Shown here: piece after piece, positions 45,447-56,899 of the stretch
Layout: each line of letters opens with the position of its first letter
Position numbering within the stretch: position 1 is the stretch's first letter
Source: Ignavibacteriota bacterium
Lineage (GTDB): Bacteria; Bacteroidota; Ignavibacteria; UBA10030; UBA6906
Length of the DNA: 64,000 nt
Direction: 5' to 3'
Assembly (NCBI GenBank): GCA_016707525.1
Contig: JADJHP010000004.1
Location: 186,001-250,000 of the forward strand
Position numbers and translations under genes: made by a program
Notes under the pieces: generated by a model
Database searches by the model: none
Told to the model about the DNA's origin: nothing
Seen by the model: the letters and a program-made list of their open reading frames with translations, nothing else

Positions 45447-45827
45447 TTACTTTCCGATGAGCGCTTTATAGCCTGCCGCGTCCATCAGGCCCTTCAGTTC
45501 GTCCGGGTTGGTAAGGGTGATCTTCACCATCCAGCCTGCGCCGTAGGGCTCTTTGTTGACCAGCTCGGGGGTTGCGTTCAGCGCGGCGTTCACTTCCGTG
45601 ATGGTACCGGAGACCGGGGCATAGAGATCGGAAACGGCCTTCACCGCTTCGATCGTGCCGAACGATTCGCCCTGCTTCACCACCTTGCCCGCCGCGGGTA
45701 GTTCCACGAACACCACGTCGCCGAGCTCACCCTGCGCATGGTCCGTGATGCCGACCGTGCCCACCGTTCCGTCGACGGTGATCCATTCGTGTTCTTTGGT
45801 GTACTTGAGGTCCTGAGGAAGATTCAT
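45447..45827 (-). CDS. gcvH: Glycine cleavage system H protein
   Basis: Lipoyl carrier that shuttles the aminomethyl group between the P, T and L proteins. The 126-residue protein begins DLKYTKEHEW and has the lipoylation site ESFGTIEAVKAVSDLYAPVS with Lys63. It is the last gene after efp, accB and accC, 26 bp after accC, and converges on gcvP. Confidence 0.97.
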   Translation of the reverse strand: MNLPQDLKYTKEHEWITVDGTVGTVGITDHAQGELGDVVFVELPAAGKVVKQGESFGTIEAVKAVSDLYAPVSGTITEVNAALNATPELVNKEPYGAGWMVKITLTNPDELKGLMDAAGYKALIGK

Positions 45828-45853
45828 GGCATGCTCCGTCGATCTGTGAGAGA

Positions 45854-47200
45854 TCAGGTTTCCGGGACGAACTGGAACGTCTCGAGGAAACTCGTATCGA
45901 AGTTCCCCGAAACGAACCGCTCATCCTGCATCACCTGACGCTGGAACGGGATCGTGGTCTTGATCCCTTCGATCGTGAACTCATCCAGCGCCGACTTCAT
46001 CTTGGCGATGGCACCGTCGCGTGTCTGCGCGAAGACGACGAGTTTCGCGATCAATGAATCATAATACGGCGGCACATGATACCCGGTATAGCTGTGGGTA
46101 TCCACACGCACGCCAAAACCGCCCGGCATATGGAAGTCCGTGATCAACCCGGGGTTCGGCCGGAAGTTGTTCGCGGGATCCTCCGCATTGATACGGCACT
46201 CGATCGCATGGCCGCGGGCCACGATCTTCGTGCGCGGGAGACGTTCGCCCGCCGCCACCTGCAGCTGGAGCTTCACCAGATCGTGGCCGGTCACCTGCTC
46301 GGTCACGGGGTGCTCGACCTGAATGCGGGTGTTCATCTCCATGAAATAGAAGTTCTTATTCTTGTCGACGAGGAACTCGATCGTGCCCGCGTTCTCATAG
46401 CCGACCGCCTTGCATGCCTTGATCGCGGCCTCACCCATCCGCTTGCGCAGGGGCTCATCCACGAAGGGCGACGGGGATTCTTCGATGAGTTTCTGATGCC
46501 GGCGCTGAACGGAGCAATCGCGCTCACCGAAGTGCATCGCATTGCCGAATTTGTCGCCGAACACCTGGATCTCGATGTGGCGCGGCTGTTCGACGAACTT
46601 CTCGATGTACACGGCAGGGTTCGCGAAGCCTTGTTCGGCCTCGTGGGACGCGGTCTTGAAGGCGTTCTCGAGTTCGGATTCTTCGCGGACGATGCGCATA
46701 CCGCGTCCGCCGCCACCGGCGACCGCCTTGATGATGACGGGATACCCGATCTCTTTGGCGATATCGACGGCTTCGCCGGCGCTCTTGACCACGCCGTCGC
46801 TGCCGGGGATGACCGGCACGCCGGCCTTCTTCATCGTGTCCTTGGCGAAGGCCTTGTCGCCCATCGCGCTGATCATCTCCGCGCTGGGTCCGATGAACTT
46901 GATGCCCGTCGACGCACAGATCTCGGCGAACGATGCGTTCTCGGCGAGGAATCCGTAGCCGGGATGGATCGCATCGACGTTCGTGATCTCGGCCGCGGCG
47001 ATGATGCGGGGGATCTTGAGATAGCTTTCCTTGCCGGGGGGCGGACCGATACAGACGGCCTCATCCGCGAACCGGACATGGAGAGAATCCCTGTCGGCCT
47101 GGGAATAGACCGCAACGGTCTTGATCCCGAACTGCTTGCAGACTCGGATGACGCGGAGCGCGATCTCTCCGCGATTTGCTATGAGGACTTTTTTGAACAC
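45854..47200 (-). CDS. accC: Acetyl-CoA carboxylase, biotin carboxylase subunit
   Basis: Carboxylates the biotin on AccB with ATP and bicarbonate, the first step of fatty-acid synthesis. The 448-residue protein begins FKKVLIANRGEIALRVIRVC and has the ATP-grasp loop KAVAGGGGRGMRIV, EMNTRIQVEHPVTEQVTG and the C-terminal domain. GTG 47200 is the start. It follows accB by 32 bp, in the common accB-accC order. Confidence 0.97.
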   Translation of the reverse strand: MFKKVLIANRGEIALRVIRVCKQFGIKTVAVYSQADRDSLHVRFADEAVCIGPPPGKESYLKIPRIIAAAEITNVDAIHPGYGFLAENASFAEICASTGIKFIGPSAEMISAMGDKAFAKDTMKKAGVPVIPGSDGVVKSAGEAVDIAKEIGYPVIIKAVAGGGGRGMRIVREESELENAFKTASHEAEQGFANPAVYIEKFVEQPRHIEIQVFGDKFGNAMHFGERDCSVQRRHQKLIEESPSPFVDEPLRKRMGEAAIKACKAVGYENAGTIEFLVDKNKNFYFMEMNTRIQVEHPVTEQVTGHDLVKLQLQVAAGERLPRTKIVARGHAIECRINAEDPANNFRPNPGLITDFHMPGGFGVRVDTHSYTGYHVPPYYDSLIAKLVVFAQTRDGAIAKMKSALDEFTIEGIKTTIPFQRQVMQDERFVSGNFDTSFLETFQFVPET

Positions 47201-47232
47201 GCGGACGCTTCCGGGGTTCGGGCGAGGGGTGG

Positions 47233-47730
47233 CTACTTTTCGACTTCGAACAGGACCTGATCGTACTCGACAGGCTGACCGTTCTCAACGAGGATCTTGA
47301 CGACCTTACCGGTCACGTCAGCTTCGATCTCGTTCATGAGCTTCATGGCTTCAATGATGCACAGGACGGCGCCGGGTTCGACGGTCGACCCGATCTGAAC
47401 GAACGGTGACGCATCGGGTGCAGGGGACCGGTAGAAGGTCCCGACGATAGGCGATTTGATCTGATGAATATTGGATGCGGCGGCTGGCGCGGCCACAGGG
47501 GCAGAGGGTGCGGGTGCTGCCGCAACGGGTGCGGCGGCAGGGGCGTACGGGGCCGGCGCAAAGCGCGGGGCTTCCGCCATCCACTGGGCCGGAGCGGCCA
47601 TCTGGATCGTCCCACCCCGTTCCGGATGCTTCGCCACGCGGATCTTCTTCCCTTCTTCCTCGATCTCGATCTCGTCGACATCGCTTTCGGAAAGCAGTTT
47701 CACCAGCTTCTTAATGAGAGTCAGGTCCAT
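47233..47730 (-). CDS. accB: Acetyl-CoA carboxylase, biotin carboxyl carrier protein
   Basis: Carries biotin for AccC and the carboxyltransferase. The 165-residue protein has an N-terminal helical part (LIKKLVKLLSESDVDEIEIE), a Pro/Ala-rich flexible linker (about 45-90) and a C-terminal biotinyl domain with VLCIIEAMKLMNEIEAD; Lys130 is the biotin site. The linker is long and repetitive, as usual for BCCP. It is 22 bp downstream of efp. Confidence 0.97.
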   Translation of the reverse strand: MDLTLIKKLVKLLSESDVDEIEIEEEGKKIRVAKHPERGGTIQMAAPAQWMAEAPRFAPAPYAPAAAPVAAAPAPSAPVAAPAAASNIHQIKSPIVGTFYRSPAPDASPFVQIGSTVEPGAVLCIIEAMKLMNEIEADVTGKVVKILVENGQPVEYDQVLFEVEK

Positions 47731-47752
47731 TGGGTCTCCACTGAAGGTGGCG

Positions 47753-48316
47753 TTAGTTCTTCACACGCTCGATGTAACCGCCGGTACGAGTGTCGATCTT
47801 GATGACTTCGCCTTCACTAATAAAGAGGGGAACATTCACCATCGCGCCCGTCTCCACCCTGGCAGGCTTCGTGCCCGCGTTGGCACTGTCGCCCTTGACC
47901 CCCGGAACAGTCTCCGTAACCGCCAATTCCACTGTGATCGGGAGCTCGATCCCGGTGATATCCGTGCCATTGAAGAGAATATCAACGGATTCGCCGTCTT
48001 TCAGGAAGACCGCTCCGTCCCCGACCTGCTCTCCCTGAACGGTCAGCTGCTCGTAGTTCTCTTTATCCATGAACACATACCCGCTCCCATCCCTGTACAG
48101 GAACTGGAATTCCTTGCGTTCAATGCGGATGATCTCGATGGCCTCCCCGGCCCGGAAGCGGTTTTCGATCACCTTGCCGCTCTTGAGATTCTTGAGCTTG
48201 GTGCGTACGAAGGCCCGCCAGTTACCCGGGTTCACATGCTGGAACTCGACAACAGTCCATAATTCATTGTTGTATTTAATGACCAAACCGGGTCGGAAGT
48301 CAGAGGTAGAGGGCAT
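47753..48316 (-). CDS. efp: Translation elongation factor P
   Basis: Binds between the P and E sites and relieves stalling at proline stretches. The 187-residue protein has the three beta-barrel domains and a typical C-terminus (VPLFISEGEVIKIDTRTGGYIERV). The tip loop reads VNPGNWRAFVRTK: the position that is Lys34 in E. coli (PGKG) is Asn32 here, so the usual lysine modification cannot occur. As I recall, green sulfur bacteria have a similar PGN-x-R loop. The start ATG 48316 has no Shine-Dalgarno; a strong promoter lies 45 bases upstream. Confidence 0.95.
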   Translation of the reverse strand: MPSTSDFRPGLVIKYNNELWTVVEFQHVNPGNWRAFVRTKLKNLKSGKVIENRFRAGEAIEIIRIERKEFQFLYRDGSGYVFMDKENYEQLTVQGEQVGDGAVFLKDGESVDILFNGTDITGIELPITVELAVTETVPGVKGDSANAGTKPARVETGAMVNVPLFISEGEVIKIDTRTGGYIERVKN

Positions 48317-48361
48317 AGAGAAAGATTAATGGATTTTAACGGTGGCGTTTGATGGAACGTA

Positions 48362-48390
48362 AATATACCGACATCCCCCATCAAAGTCAA
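48362..48390 (-). promoter_or_regulatory. Promoter of the efp-accB-accC-gcvH run
   Basis: On the minus strand, TTGACT (48385-48390) and TATATT (48362-48367) have a 17-base spacer. It is the best match before efp and is divergent from the lipoprotein gene. Confidence 0.6.
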
Positions 48391-48409
48391 GGAAGAGTCC
48401 ACCCACCCA

Positions 48410-48438
48410 TTGACTTCCTCGCAACAATGACGTATTCT
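48410..48438 (+). promoter_or_regulatory. Putative promoter of the small lipoprotein, likely leaderless
   Basis: TTGACT (48410-48415) and TATTCT (48433-48438) with a 17-base spacer. The ATG at 48448 follows the -10 hexamer after 9 bases. Confidence 0.45.
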
Positions 48439-48447
48439 GAGAGCAAT

Positions 48448-48777
48448 ATGCGTACATTTTGCCCAATTTTGATAACATTCATGCTCGTTTCGTGCAATTC
48501 TGCAACGCCACCCGAGGGAGCGTTGACCGAGCAGCAATTCCTGACCGTCTACTGCGATCTTCTGGAAGCATCCCTGAGGTCGCGCAATACGCAGGCCGAC
48601 TCCTCCACCAGTGCTCAGAATGCCGCTACAGCGCTCGAAAAAGCCGGTGTCACACGTGAAGCATTCGATCTCACCCGGAGGTGGTACGACGCACACCCCG
48701 ACGAGTGGAAGTCCTTCATGGAAAAGGTCAGCGTCGAACTCGAACAACGGGAGATGAAGCCGCCACCTCACCCATGA
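48448..48777 (+). CDS. Small lipoprotein, possibly DUF4296-like
   Basis: The 109-residue product has a lipoprotein signal peptide with lipobox LVSC (Cys16). The rest is a small helical domain (LTEQQFLTVYCDLLEASLRS, then FDLTRRWYDAHPDEWKSFME). That pattern recalls the DUF4296 lipoproteins of Bacteroidota, but I cannot confirm it. An earlier in-frame ATG (48427) would overlap the promoter. The 3' end overlaps the convergent purM gene by 50 bases. Function unknown. Confidence 0.65.
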   Translation: MRTFCPILITFMLVSCNSATPPEGALTEQQFLTVYCDLLEASLRSRNTQADSSTSAQNAATALEKAGVTREAFDLTRRWYDAHPDEWKSFMEKVSVELEQREMKPPPHP

Positions 48778-49753
48778 CCAGGGGCTTCTCGCCCCGCTTC
48801 TGCAACGACCGCATCACTTTGCCCGCTTCACCCTTCGCCACGATCAGGATCAGCCCGATCCCGAGATTGAATGTCTTCCGCATATCCTCTTCCGGGACAT
48901 CCCCCAATCGCTGGATGAGCCCGTAGATCGCCGGCCGTTTCCAGGCCTCCCAGTCGATATTGAGCGTAAGGCCCTTCGGGACCACGCGCATGGTATTGCC
49001 CACAATGCCGCCGCCGGTGATGTGCGACATCCCCCGGAGCGCCGGCTTGCCGAGCAGCGGCTTCACCGCGCTCAGGTACGACCGGTGAACGGCGAGCAGG
49101 GCTTTGCCAAGGGTCGTTCCAAGGTCCGGGATCCGTTCTTCCACGCTGTACTGCTTGAGGAGGACCGCCCGGGCGAGCGAGTAGCCGTTCGTATGGAGCC
49201 CTGTCGAGGGAAGGCCGATCAGCACATCCCCTTTCCTGATCTTCCGCCCGTCCACGATCTTCGGCTTGTCGACCACACCCACGATCATACCTGCCAGGTC
49301 GAAGTCTTCATCCGCATACATCCCGGGCATTTCCGCGGTCTCCCCGCCCACCAGCGCACAGCCGTTCTCACGGCAGGCTTTCGCGAACCCGCTGATGACA
49401 TCGGCGGCCGACCTCACATCCAGCCGGCCCGTGGCATAGTAGTCCAGGAAATACAGCGGCACCGCTCCGCACACCAGGATGTCGTTCACGCAATGATTCA
49501 CGAGGTCCTGCCCGACGGTATCGTACTTCTTCGCCATCCGTGCGACCAGGAGTTTTGTGCCGACGCCATCGACACTGGAGACAAGCACCGGCGACTTGTA
49601 TCCCGGGAACCGGGCGTCAAAGAACGAACCGAATGCGCCGATGTCGGCCAGCACACGCGGTGTGAACGTTGAGCGGACATCCTTCTTGATGCGATGGACA
49701 AATGCGTCCCCGGCCGCAATGCTGACGCCGGCCTGTGCATAGGTGATCGCCAC
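48728..49753 (-). CDS. purM: Phosphoribosylformylglycinamidine cyclo-ligase (AIR synthetase)
   Basis: Closes the imidazole ring in purine synthesis, step five. The 341-residue protein begins AITYAQAGVSIAAGDAFV and has VLVSSVDGVGTKLLVA, CVNDILVCGAVPLYFLDYYA, LVGGETAEMPGMY and GMSHITGGGIVGN. GTG 49753 is preferred (GGAG 5 bases upstream) over the open frame that runs to 49819. Divergent from the FAH-family gene. Confidence 0.96.
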   Translation of the reverse strand: MAITYAQAGVSIAAGDAFVHRIKKDVRSTFTPRVLADIGAFGSFFDARFPGYKSPVLVSSVDGVGTKLLVARMAKKYDTVGQDLVNHCVNDILVCGAVPLYFLDYYATGRLDVRSAADVISGFAKACRENGCALVGGETAEMPGMYADEDFDLAGMIVGVVDKPKIVDGRKIRKGDVLIGLPSTGLHTNGYSLARAVLLKQYSVEERIPDLGTTLGKALLAVHRSYLSAVKPLLGKPALRGMSHITGGGIVGNTMRVVPKGLTLNIDWEAWKRPAIYGLIQRLGDVPEEDMRKTFNLGIGLILIVAKGEAGKVMRSLQKRGEKPLVMGEVAASSPVVRVRR

Positions 49754-49831
49754 GAGAGCTCCGATGGAATGAGTGAGGTTGGAACACAAGATGGTAGCCA
49801 GAAATCCATGGAATTGCAAGCAGGCGATTCC

Positions 49832-49860
49832 TTGCGGTTCACCGGGTGCGTTTCTATATT
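49832..49860 (+). promoter_or_regulatory. Putative promoter of the FAH-family gene
   Basis: TTGCGG (49832-49837) and TATATT (49855-49860), 17 bases apart, 27 bases before the ATG, which has its own GGAAGG site. Confidence 0.5.
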
Positions 49861-49887
49861 GAAGGGGGGCAACGGGAAGGACCTTCG

Positions 49888-50553
49888 ATGGCAGAGATAC
49901 GATTCGCAGGCACGGACACCACAGCGCGCGCGGGCAAGATCGTGTGCCTCGGGCGCAACTATATCGAGCACGCGAAAGAAATGAAAGCGGACGTGCCGAC
50001 GACGCCCGTCCTCTTCCTCAAACCCGCCTCCGCATTGATAGCGGATGGCGGCACCATCCTGATCCCCTCCATCTCGCATGATGTGCATCATGAAGTGGAG
50101 ATGGTCGTGCTCATCGGAACAGGCGGCACATCCATTCCCCAGAGCAACGCGTTGCAGCATGTCGGTGGCTATGCCATCGGGCTTGATATGACCCTGCGCG
50201 ATGTGCAGGCCGAGGCCAAAAAGAAGGGCCTCCCCTGGACCGTTGCCAAGGGGTTCGATACATCAGCACCGATCAGCCTGTTCGTCCGCCCCGATGCCGT
50301 GCCCGATCCGCACAACCTCGACATCCGGCTTTCGGTGAACGGACAGCTCCGCCAGCAGTCCAACACCAGTTCTATGATATTCCGCGTCGATCACATGATC
50401 GCGTATATCTCATCGATCATGACGCTCGAGCCCGGCGACCTCATTTATACCGGAACGCCTGAGGGGGTCGGGCCGGTTCAACCGGGTGATTCGCTCACCG
50501 CAGAACTGCAGCATGTGGGATCCCTGACGGTCTCCGTTGCACGCCGTTCCTGA
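49888..50553 (+). CDS. Fumarylacetoacetate hydrolase-family protein (FAHD1-like)
   Basis: Metal-dependent C-C bond hydrolase of 221 residues. The start KIVCLGRNYIEHAKEM is the FAHD1/acylpyruvase pattern. Metal ligands are in HHEVEMVVLIG (Glu69, Glu71) and the following GLDMTLRDVQ; other blocks are KGFDTSAPI and IYTGTPEGVGPVQPGD. Relatives hydrolyse acylpyruvates or decarboxylate oxaloacetate; the exact substrate is open. ATG 49888 was chosen for its ribosome site and homology. It is followed by the M23 gene after 21 bp. Confidence 0.9.
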   Translation: MAEIRFAGTDTTARAGKIVCLGRNYIEHAKEMKADVPTTPVLFLKPASALIADGGTILIPSISHDVHHEVEMVVLIGTGGTSIPQSNALQHVGGYAIGLDMTLRDVQAEAKKKGLPWTVAKGFDTSAPISLFVRPDAVPDPHNLDIRLSVNGQLRQQSNTSSMIFRVDHMIAYISSIMTLEPGDLIYTGTPEGVGPVQPGDSLTAELQHVGSLTVSVARRS

Positions 50554-50574
50554 CCGTACACTGAGGAGGTTCCT

Positions 50575-52356
50575 GTGCTGAGGATGGCTGTCCATTCCCT
50601 TTCGTTGTTCATACTGGCGCTCATCGGGCCCGCCCCGGCAGCCCATGGGCCTTCGCCCACCGATGCTGCATCCCGGCCTTCCGCCGCGGTGCTCTACGAC
50701 AGCATCCGCACCGACCTCCGCGCGTATGGCTGGCCCATGCGAAGCAGCCGCGCCATGACCTCATCGTTCGGCGAATTCCGGTCGACGCACTTCCATGCAG
50801 GCATCGACATCAGCACGGGGGATACCATCGGCCTGCCGGTCGTCGCTGCGCGCAGCGGCTACGTTTCCCGCATCACGATCAGCGCGAACGGCTACGGCAA
50901 GCTGCTCGCCATCCGCCATCCCGACGGATACACCACCACGTATGCACACCTGTTCGGCTTTCCGGAGTGGCTCCAATCTGCGGTGCACGAAGAGCAGCAG
51001 CGGGCAGGGTGCTACCCGGTTGAGATCGACTTCCCACCTTCCAGATTTCCTGTTGCTGCGGGGCAGATCGTGGCCCTTGCCGGCGAGAGCGGATCCGGTT
51101 CGGCGCATCTCCATTTCGAGATCCGGGATGAGAACAACAATACCATCAATCCCCTCCTGACCTCAGGCATCGGCGTCACCGACGATCTCGTTCCGGTGTT
51201 CCGCGGCGGACTCTTCACCCCTCTGACGTCGCATGCCACCGTGAATGGTTACCATTCGCTCGCACGGTTCGCGGTCCGCGAACGGGCCCGGGGAGAATTC
51301 ACGCTCAGCGGAACCCCGGTGATCGCCGGTGCGGTCGGATTCGCCGTCGACGTTCGCGACCGTTCCAATCTTTCGCGATTCCTCCACGGTTTCCACATCC
51401 TGCGCTTCTTTATCGATGATGTTCAGGTGATGGGGGTGAGCTACGACCGCGTCCCACTGCGGGACGGCCATCAGATCCGCCTGGTGTACGCGCAGGATCC
51501 TTCGCTCCGTTCACGCGAGCACTTCCACAAGCTCTATATCGATACCTACCACCGCCTGCCGATCTTTCCAGGATATGGGCCGGGGAGCGGGATCATCCAG
51601 ACTGACCGTCTAGCTGCGGGGACGCATACATTCAGAGTGGAATGCGTGGACTTTAACGGCAACATGGCGCGGCTGTCCGGATCATTCCGGTCCGAGCCTC
51701 CAGCATTGGCTTCACCCCCGAAGGCCGTCGCTGCTGGGACATTTCATGTCGACCCGGACGCAGGAGCAACGATCAGGCCTGACGGGATTGCCGCGGCCAT
51801 TTCTTATGAGCCCGGCGCCGTATTCTCGCCCGTCGATATATCGGTGGCGCGGTTGGACGAACCTGATGCAACCGGGATCACGATGGAGCCCCATGGGGTA
51901 CCGCTGGACGGCGGATTCACATTCCGGATGAAAGCTCCCGCCGACCATTCGAAGACAGGCGCGTACACAAGGAGCGGGCAGAGCTGGACCTTTCTTTCAA
52001 GGGCAACGCCTGACTCGGCGGGCATGACAACCATTGAATTGCATCGTTTCCTGGGGGACATAGCCCTTCTGGAAGACCCCATTCCCCCGTCGATTTTCGG
52101 GGTTTCCGTGCGTGGATCGACCCAGAAACCTTCGATTTTCTTCCGTTTTCGCGACAATCTGAGTGGCGTTGAATATAAAGAAGTAAAGGTGTACATTGAC
52201 GGGATAGTGGTCATCCCGGAGATCGACGGCGAACACCGCAGAGCAACTGCGCAGCCACCATCCCCTCTGGCGAAGGGATCCCACCGGCTTACCATTCATG
52301 TCAGCGATCGCATGGGAAACAGAGCTGAGGTCGAACGCTCGATCCATGTCAGGTAG
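50575..52356 (+). CDS. M23-family metallopeptidase with C-terminal domains
   Basis: Exported LytM-type peptidase likely acting on cell-wall cross-links. Residues 1-24 are a signal peptide. The zinc motif HxxxD is HFHAGID (His74, Asp78) and the second part HLHFE has His178 and His180. The remaining 400 residues are beta-rich and resemble Ig-like or transthyretin-like units (TFRVECVDFNGNMARLSGSF, RLTIHVSDRMGNRAEVERS). Start GTG 50575 has a perfect AGGAGG 5 bases upstream. Such M23 proteins with long beta C-termini are common in FCB bacteria; the role of the tail is unknown. Confidence 0.9.
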   Translation: MLRMAVHSLSLFILALIGPAPAAHGPSPTDAASRPSAAVLYDSIRTDLRAYGWPMRSSRAMTSSFGEFRSTHFHAGIDISTGDTIGLPVVAARSGYVSRITISANGYGKLLAIRHPDGYTTTYAHLFGFPEWLQSAVHEEQQRAGCYPVEIDFPPSRFPVAAGQIVALAGESGSGSAHLHFEIRDENNNTINPLLTSGIGVTDDLVPVFRGGLFTPLTSHATVNGYHSLARFAVRERARGEFTLSGTPVIAGAVGFAVDVRDRSNLSRFLHGFHILRFFIDDVQVMGVSYDRVPLRDGHQIRLVYAQDPSLRSREHFHKLYIDTYHRLPIFPGYGPGSGIIQTDRLAAGTHTFRVECVDFNGNMARLSGSFRSEPPALASPPKAVAAGTFHVDPDAGATIRPDGIAAAISYEPGAVFSPVDISVARLDEPDATGITMEPHGVPLDGGFTFRMKAPADHSKTGAYTRSGQSWTFLSRATPDSAGMTTIELHRFLGDIALLEDPIPPSIFGVSVRGSTQKPSIFFRFRDNLSGVEYKEVKVYIDGIVVIPEIDGEHRRATAQPPSPLAKGSHRLTIHVSDRMGNRAEVERSIHVR

Positions 52357-52409
52357 TAAGCCGGGCCTCCCCGGCCCCTCAGTATCCTCACAACCCGTTG
52401 GAGCATCAC

Positions 52410-55176
<2,767 letters not shown>

Positions 55177-55361
55177 GGGGTACGGGGCAAGGGGCACGAG
55201 GTAGTGAGGAGTGAAGCGTGCAGCGTCACACTTGCAGAGCGAAGAGCCCGGGTGTATCCCATACCGGAGTCCAGGCGCGCGCGACGCAGGGTAGTGAACG
55301 AGAGCGGCGGGCTTCGGCCCGGGGATGAAGATCGAACACCAGCAAAGGCGATGATCCGAGA

Positions 55362-56792
55362 GTGAAGAGAGAAGAGAGAACAGACGAGAAGATCAAGCGT
55401 GTACTGTTGAACGAAGCGCAGGTCGCGGCCCTTGTGGCGATCGTGGGGGCGGAGTATGTGAAGACGGACGCGGAATCGCTGGAGGTCCACGGACAGGATG
55501 AAACGGAAGACCTGCTCTTCCTGCCATCCGTTGTGGTGGAACCCGCGAACACTGCCGAGGTCTCTGCCATCATGCGCTACGCCAACGAGCACGGGCTCCC
55601 GGTGACCCCGCGCGGCGGCGGCACGGGGCTGTCCGGCGGTTCGTTGCCTGTGGCAGGCGGCATCGTCCTCTCCATGCGGCGCTTCAACCGGATCATCGAG
55701 ATCGACAGGCAGAACCTCCAGGCAACGGTCGAGCCCGGCGTGATCACCCAGAAATTCCAGGAAGAGGTCGAGGCGGCGGGGCTTTCGTATCCCCCGGATC
55801 CCGCATCGAAGGGTTCCTGCTTCATTGGCGGCAACGTTGCCGAGTGCGCGGGCGGCCCCCATGCGGTGAAGTATGGCATCACCAAGGATTATGTGCTCGC
55901 CATCGAAGCCGTGTTGCCGAACGGCGATATCTTCACCACCGGCGCGCGCGTCCTGAAGAACGTCTCCGGCTACAACGTCACGCAGCTCATCATCGGCAGC
56001 GAAGGGACGCTCGCGGTCATCACCAAGATCTACGTCCGCCTCGTTCCGATCACGCGCATCCGCAAAGTTGTCCTTGTCGCGTTCAACACGCTCGAGGATG
56101 CGGCGGCAGCGGTCGCCAGCATCTTCCAGCGCGGCATCACACCGTCGGCCCTCGAGTTCCTGGAACGCGCCGCGGTGCAGGCCGCCGAGGAGCGCCAGGG
56201 CAAGAAGTTCCCGAACAGCGAAGCCGCGGCGCAGTTGCTGATCGAGGTGGACGGCAACCATGAGGAAGCCCTCACCGAAGAGATCACGGCCATCGCCGAG
56301 GTGGTGGAGCAGCACAACGCTGCCGACATCCTCCTTGCCGAAGACCGTGCGAAGGTGGAAGAGGTCTGGGCCCTGCGCCGTGGCATCGGTGAGGCGGTGA
56401 AAGGCATCTCCGCATACAAGGAAGAAGATACGGTCGTACCCCGTGCCAACCTGCCGCAGCTCGTGAAGGGCGTGAAGGAGATCTGTGCGAAGTACGGCCT
56501 GACCTCGATCTGCTACGGCCATGCCGGCGACGGCAACGTGCATGTGAACATCCTGAAGAACACCCTGGATGAAGAGACCTGGGAACGGGTGAACGATCCC
56601 GCCATCCGGGAGATCTTTGCCCTGACGGTGAGTCTGGGCGGTACGATCTCGGCGGAGCACGGGATCGGCTACGTGCAGCGCAGCTATCTCCCCATCGGCG
56701 TGAGCCAGGTGGAACTGGGGTTGATGAGGGAGATCAAACGCGTCTTCGATCCGAAGGGGATCCTGAATCCGGGGAAGGTCCTCCTCGATTGA
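55362..56792 (+). CDS. GlcD/D-lactate dehydrogenase-type FAD-linked oxidase
   Basis: Oxidises a 2-hydroxyacid such as glycolate or D-lactate. The 476-residue chain has the FAD-binding PCMH domain (PRGGGTGLSGGSLPVAGGIV, DPASKGSCFIGGNVAECAGG, NVSGYNVTQLIIGSEGTL). The C-terminal FAD-oxidase domain has YGHAGDGNVHVN and ISAEHGIGYVQRSYL. No Fe-S partner (GlcF) or GlcE is next to it. Start GTG 55362 is not firmly set. It lies 107 bp before deoC on the same strand, and the two might be functionally linked. Confidence 0.92.
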   Translation: MKREERTDEKIKRVLLNEAQVAALVAIVGAEYVKTDAESLEVHGQDETEDLLFLPSVVVEPANTAEVSAIMRYANEHGLPVTPRGGGTGLSGGSLPVAGGIVLSMRRFNRIIEIDRQNLQATVEPGVITQKFQEEVEAAGLSYPPDPASKGSCFIGGNVAECAGGPHAVKYGITKDYVLAIEAVLPNGDIFTTGARVLKNVSGYNVTQLIIGSEGTLAVITKIYVRLVPITRIRKVVLVAFNTLEDAAAAVASIFQRGITPSALEFLERAAVQAAEERQGKKFPNSEAAAQLLIEVDGNHEEALTEEITAIAEVVEQHNAADILLAEDRAKVEEVWALRRGIGEAVKGISAYKEEDTVVPRANLPQLVKGVKEICAKYGLTSICYGHAGDGNVHVNILKNTLDEETWERVNDPAIREIFALTVSLGGTISAEHGIGYVQRSYLPIGVSQVELGLMREIKRVFDPKGILNPGKVLLD

Positions 56793-56864
56793 CGCGCTCG
56801 TTGTGAGGTGCGCGTGAAGAATGACACGAGCGGGAGCCACCGCCAGTTTCTTCTATCTTAACTC

Positions 56865-56893
56865 TTCACTCTTAGTTCTTCATTTCCTATATT
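56865..56893 (+). promoter_or_regulatory. Putative deoC promoter, likely leaderless
   Basis: TTCACT (56865-56870) and TATATT (56888-56893) have a 17-base spacer, and the deoC ATG follows after 6 bases. The -35 part falls in a copy of repeat family A (56862-56880). Confidence 0.4.
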
Positions 56894-56899
56894 CAGGCT

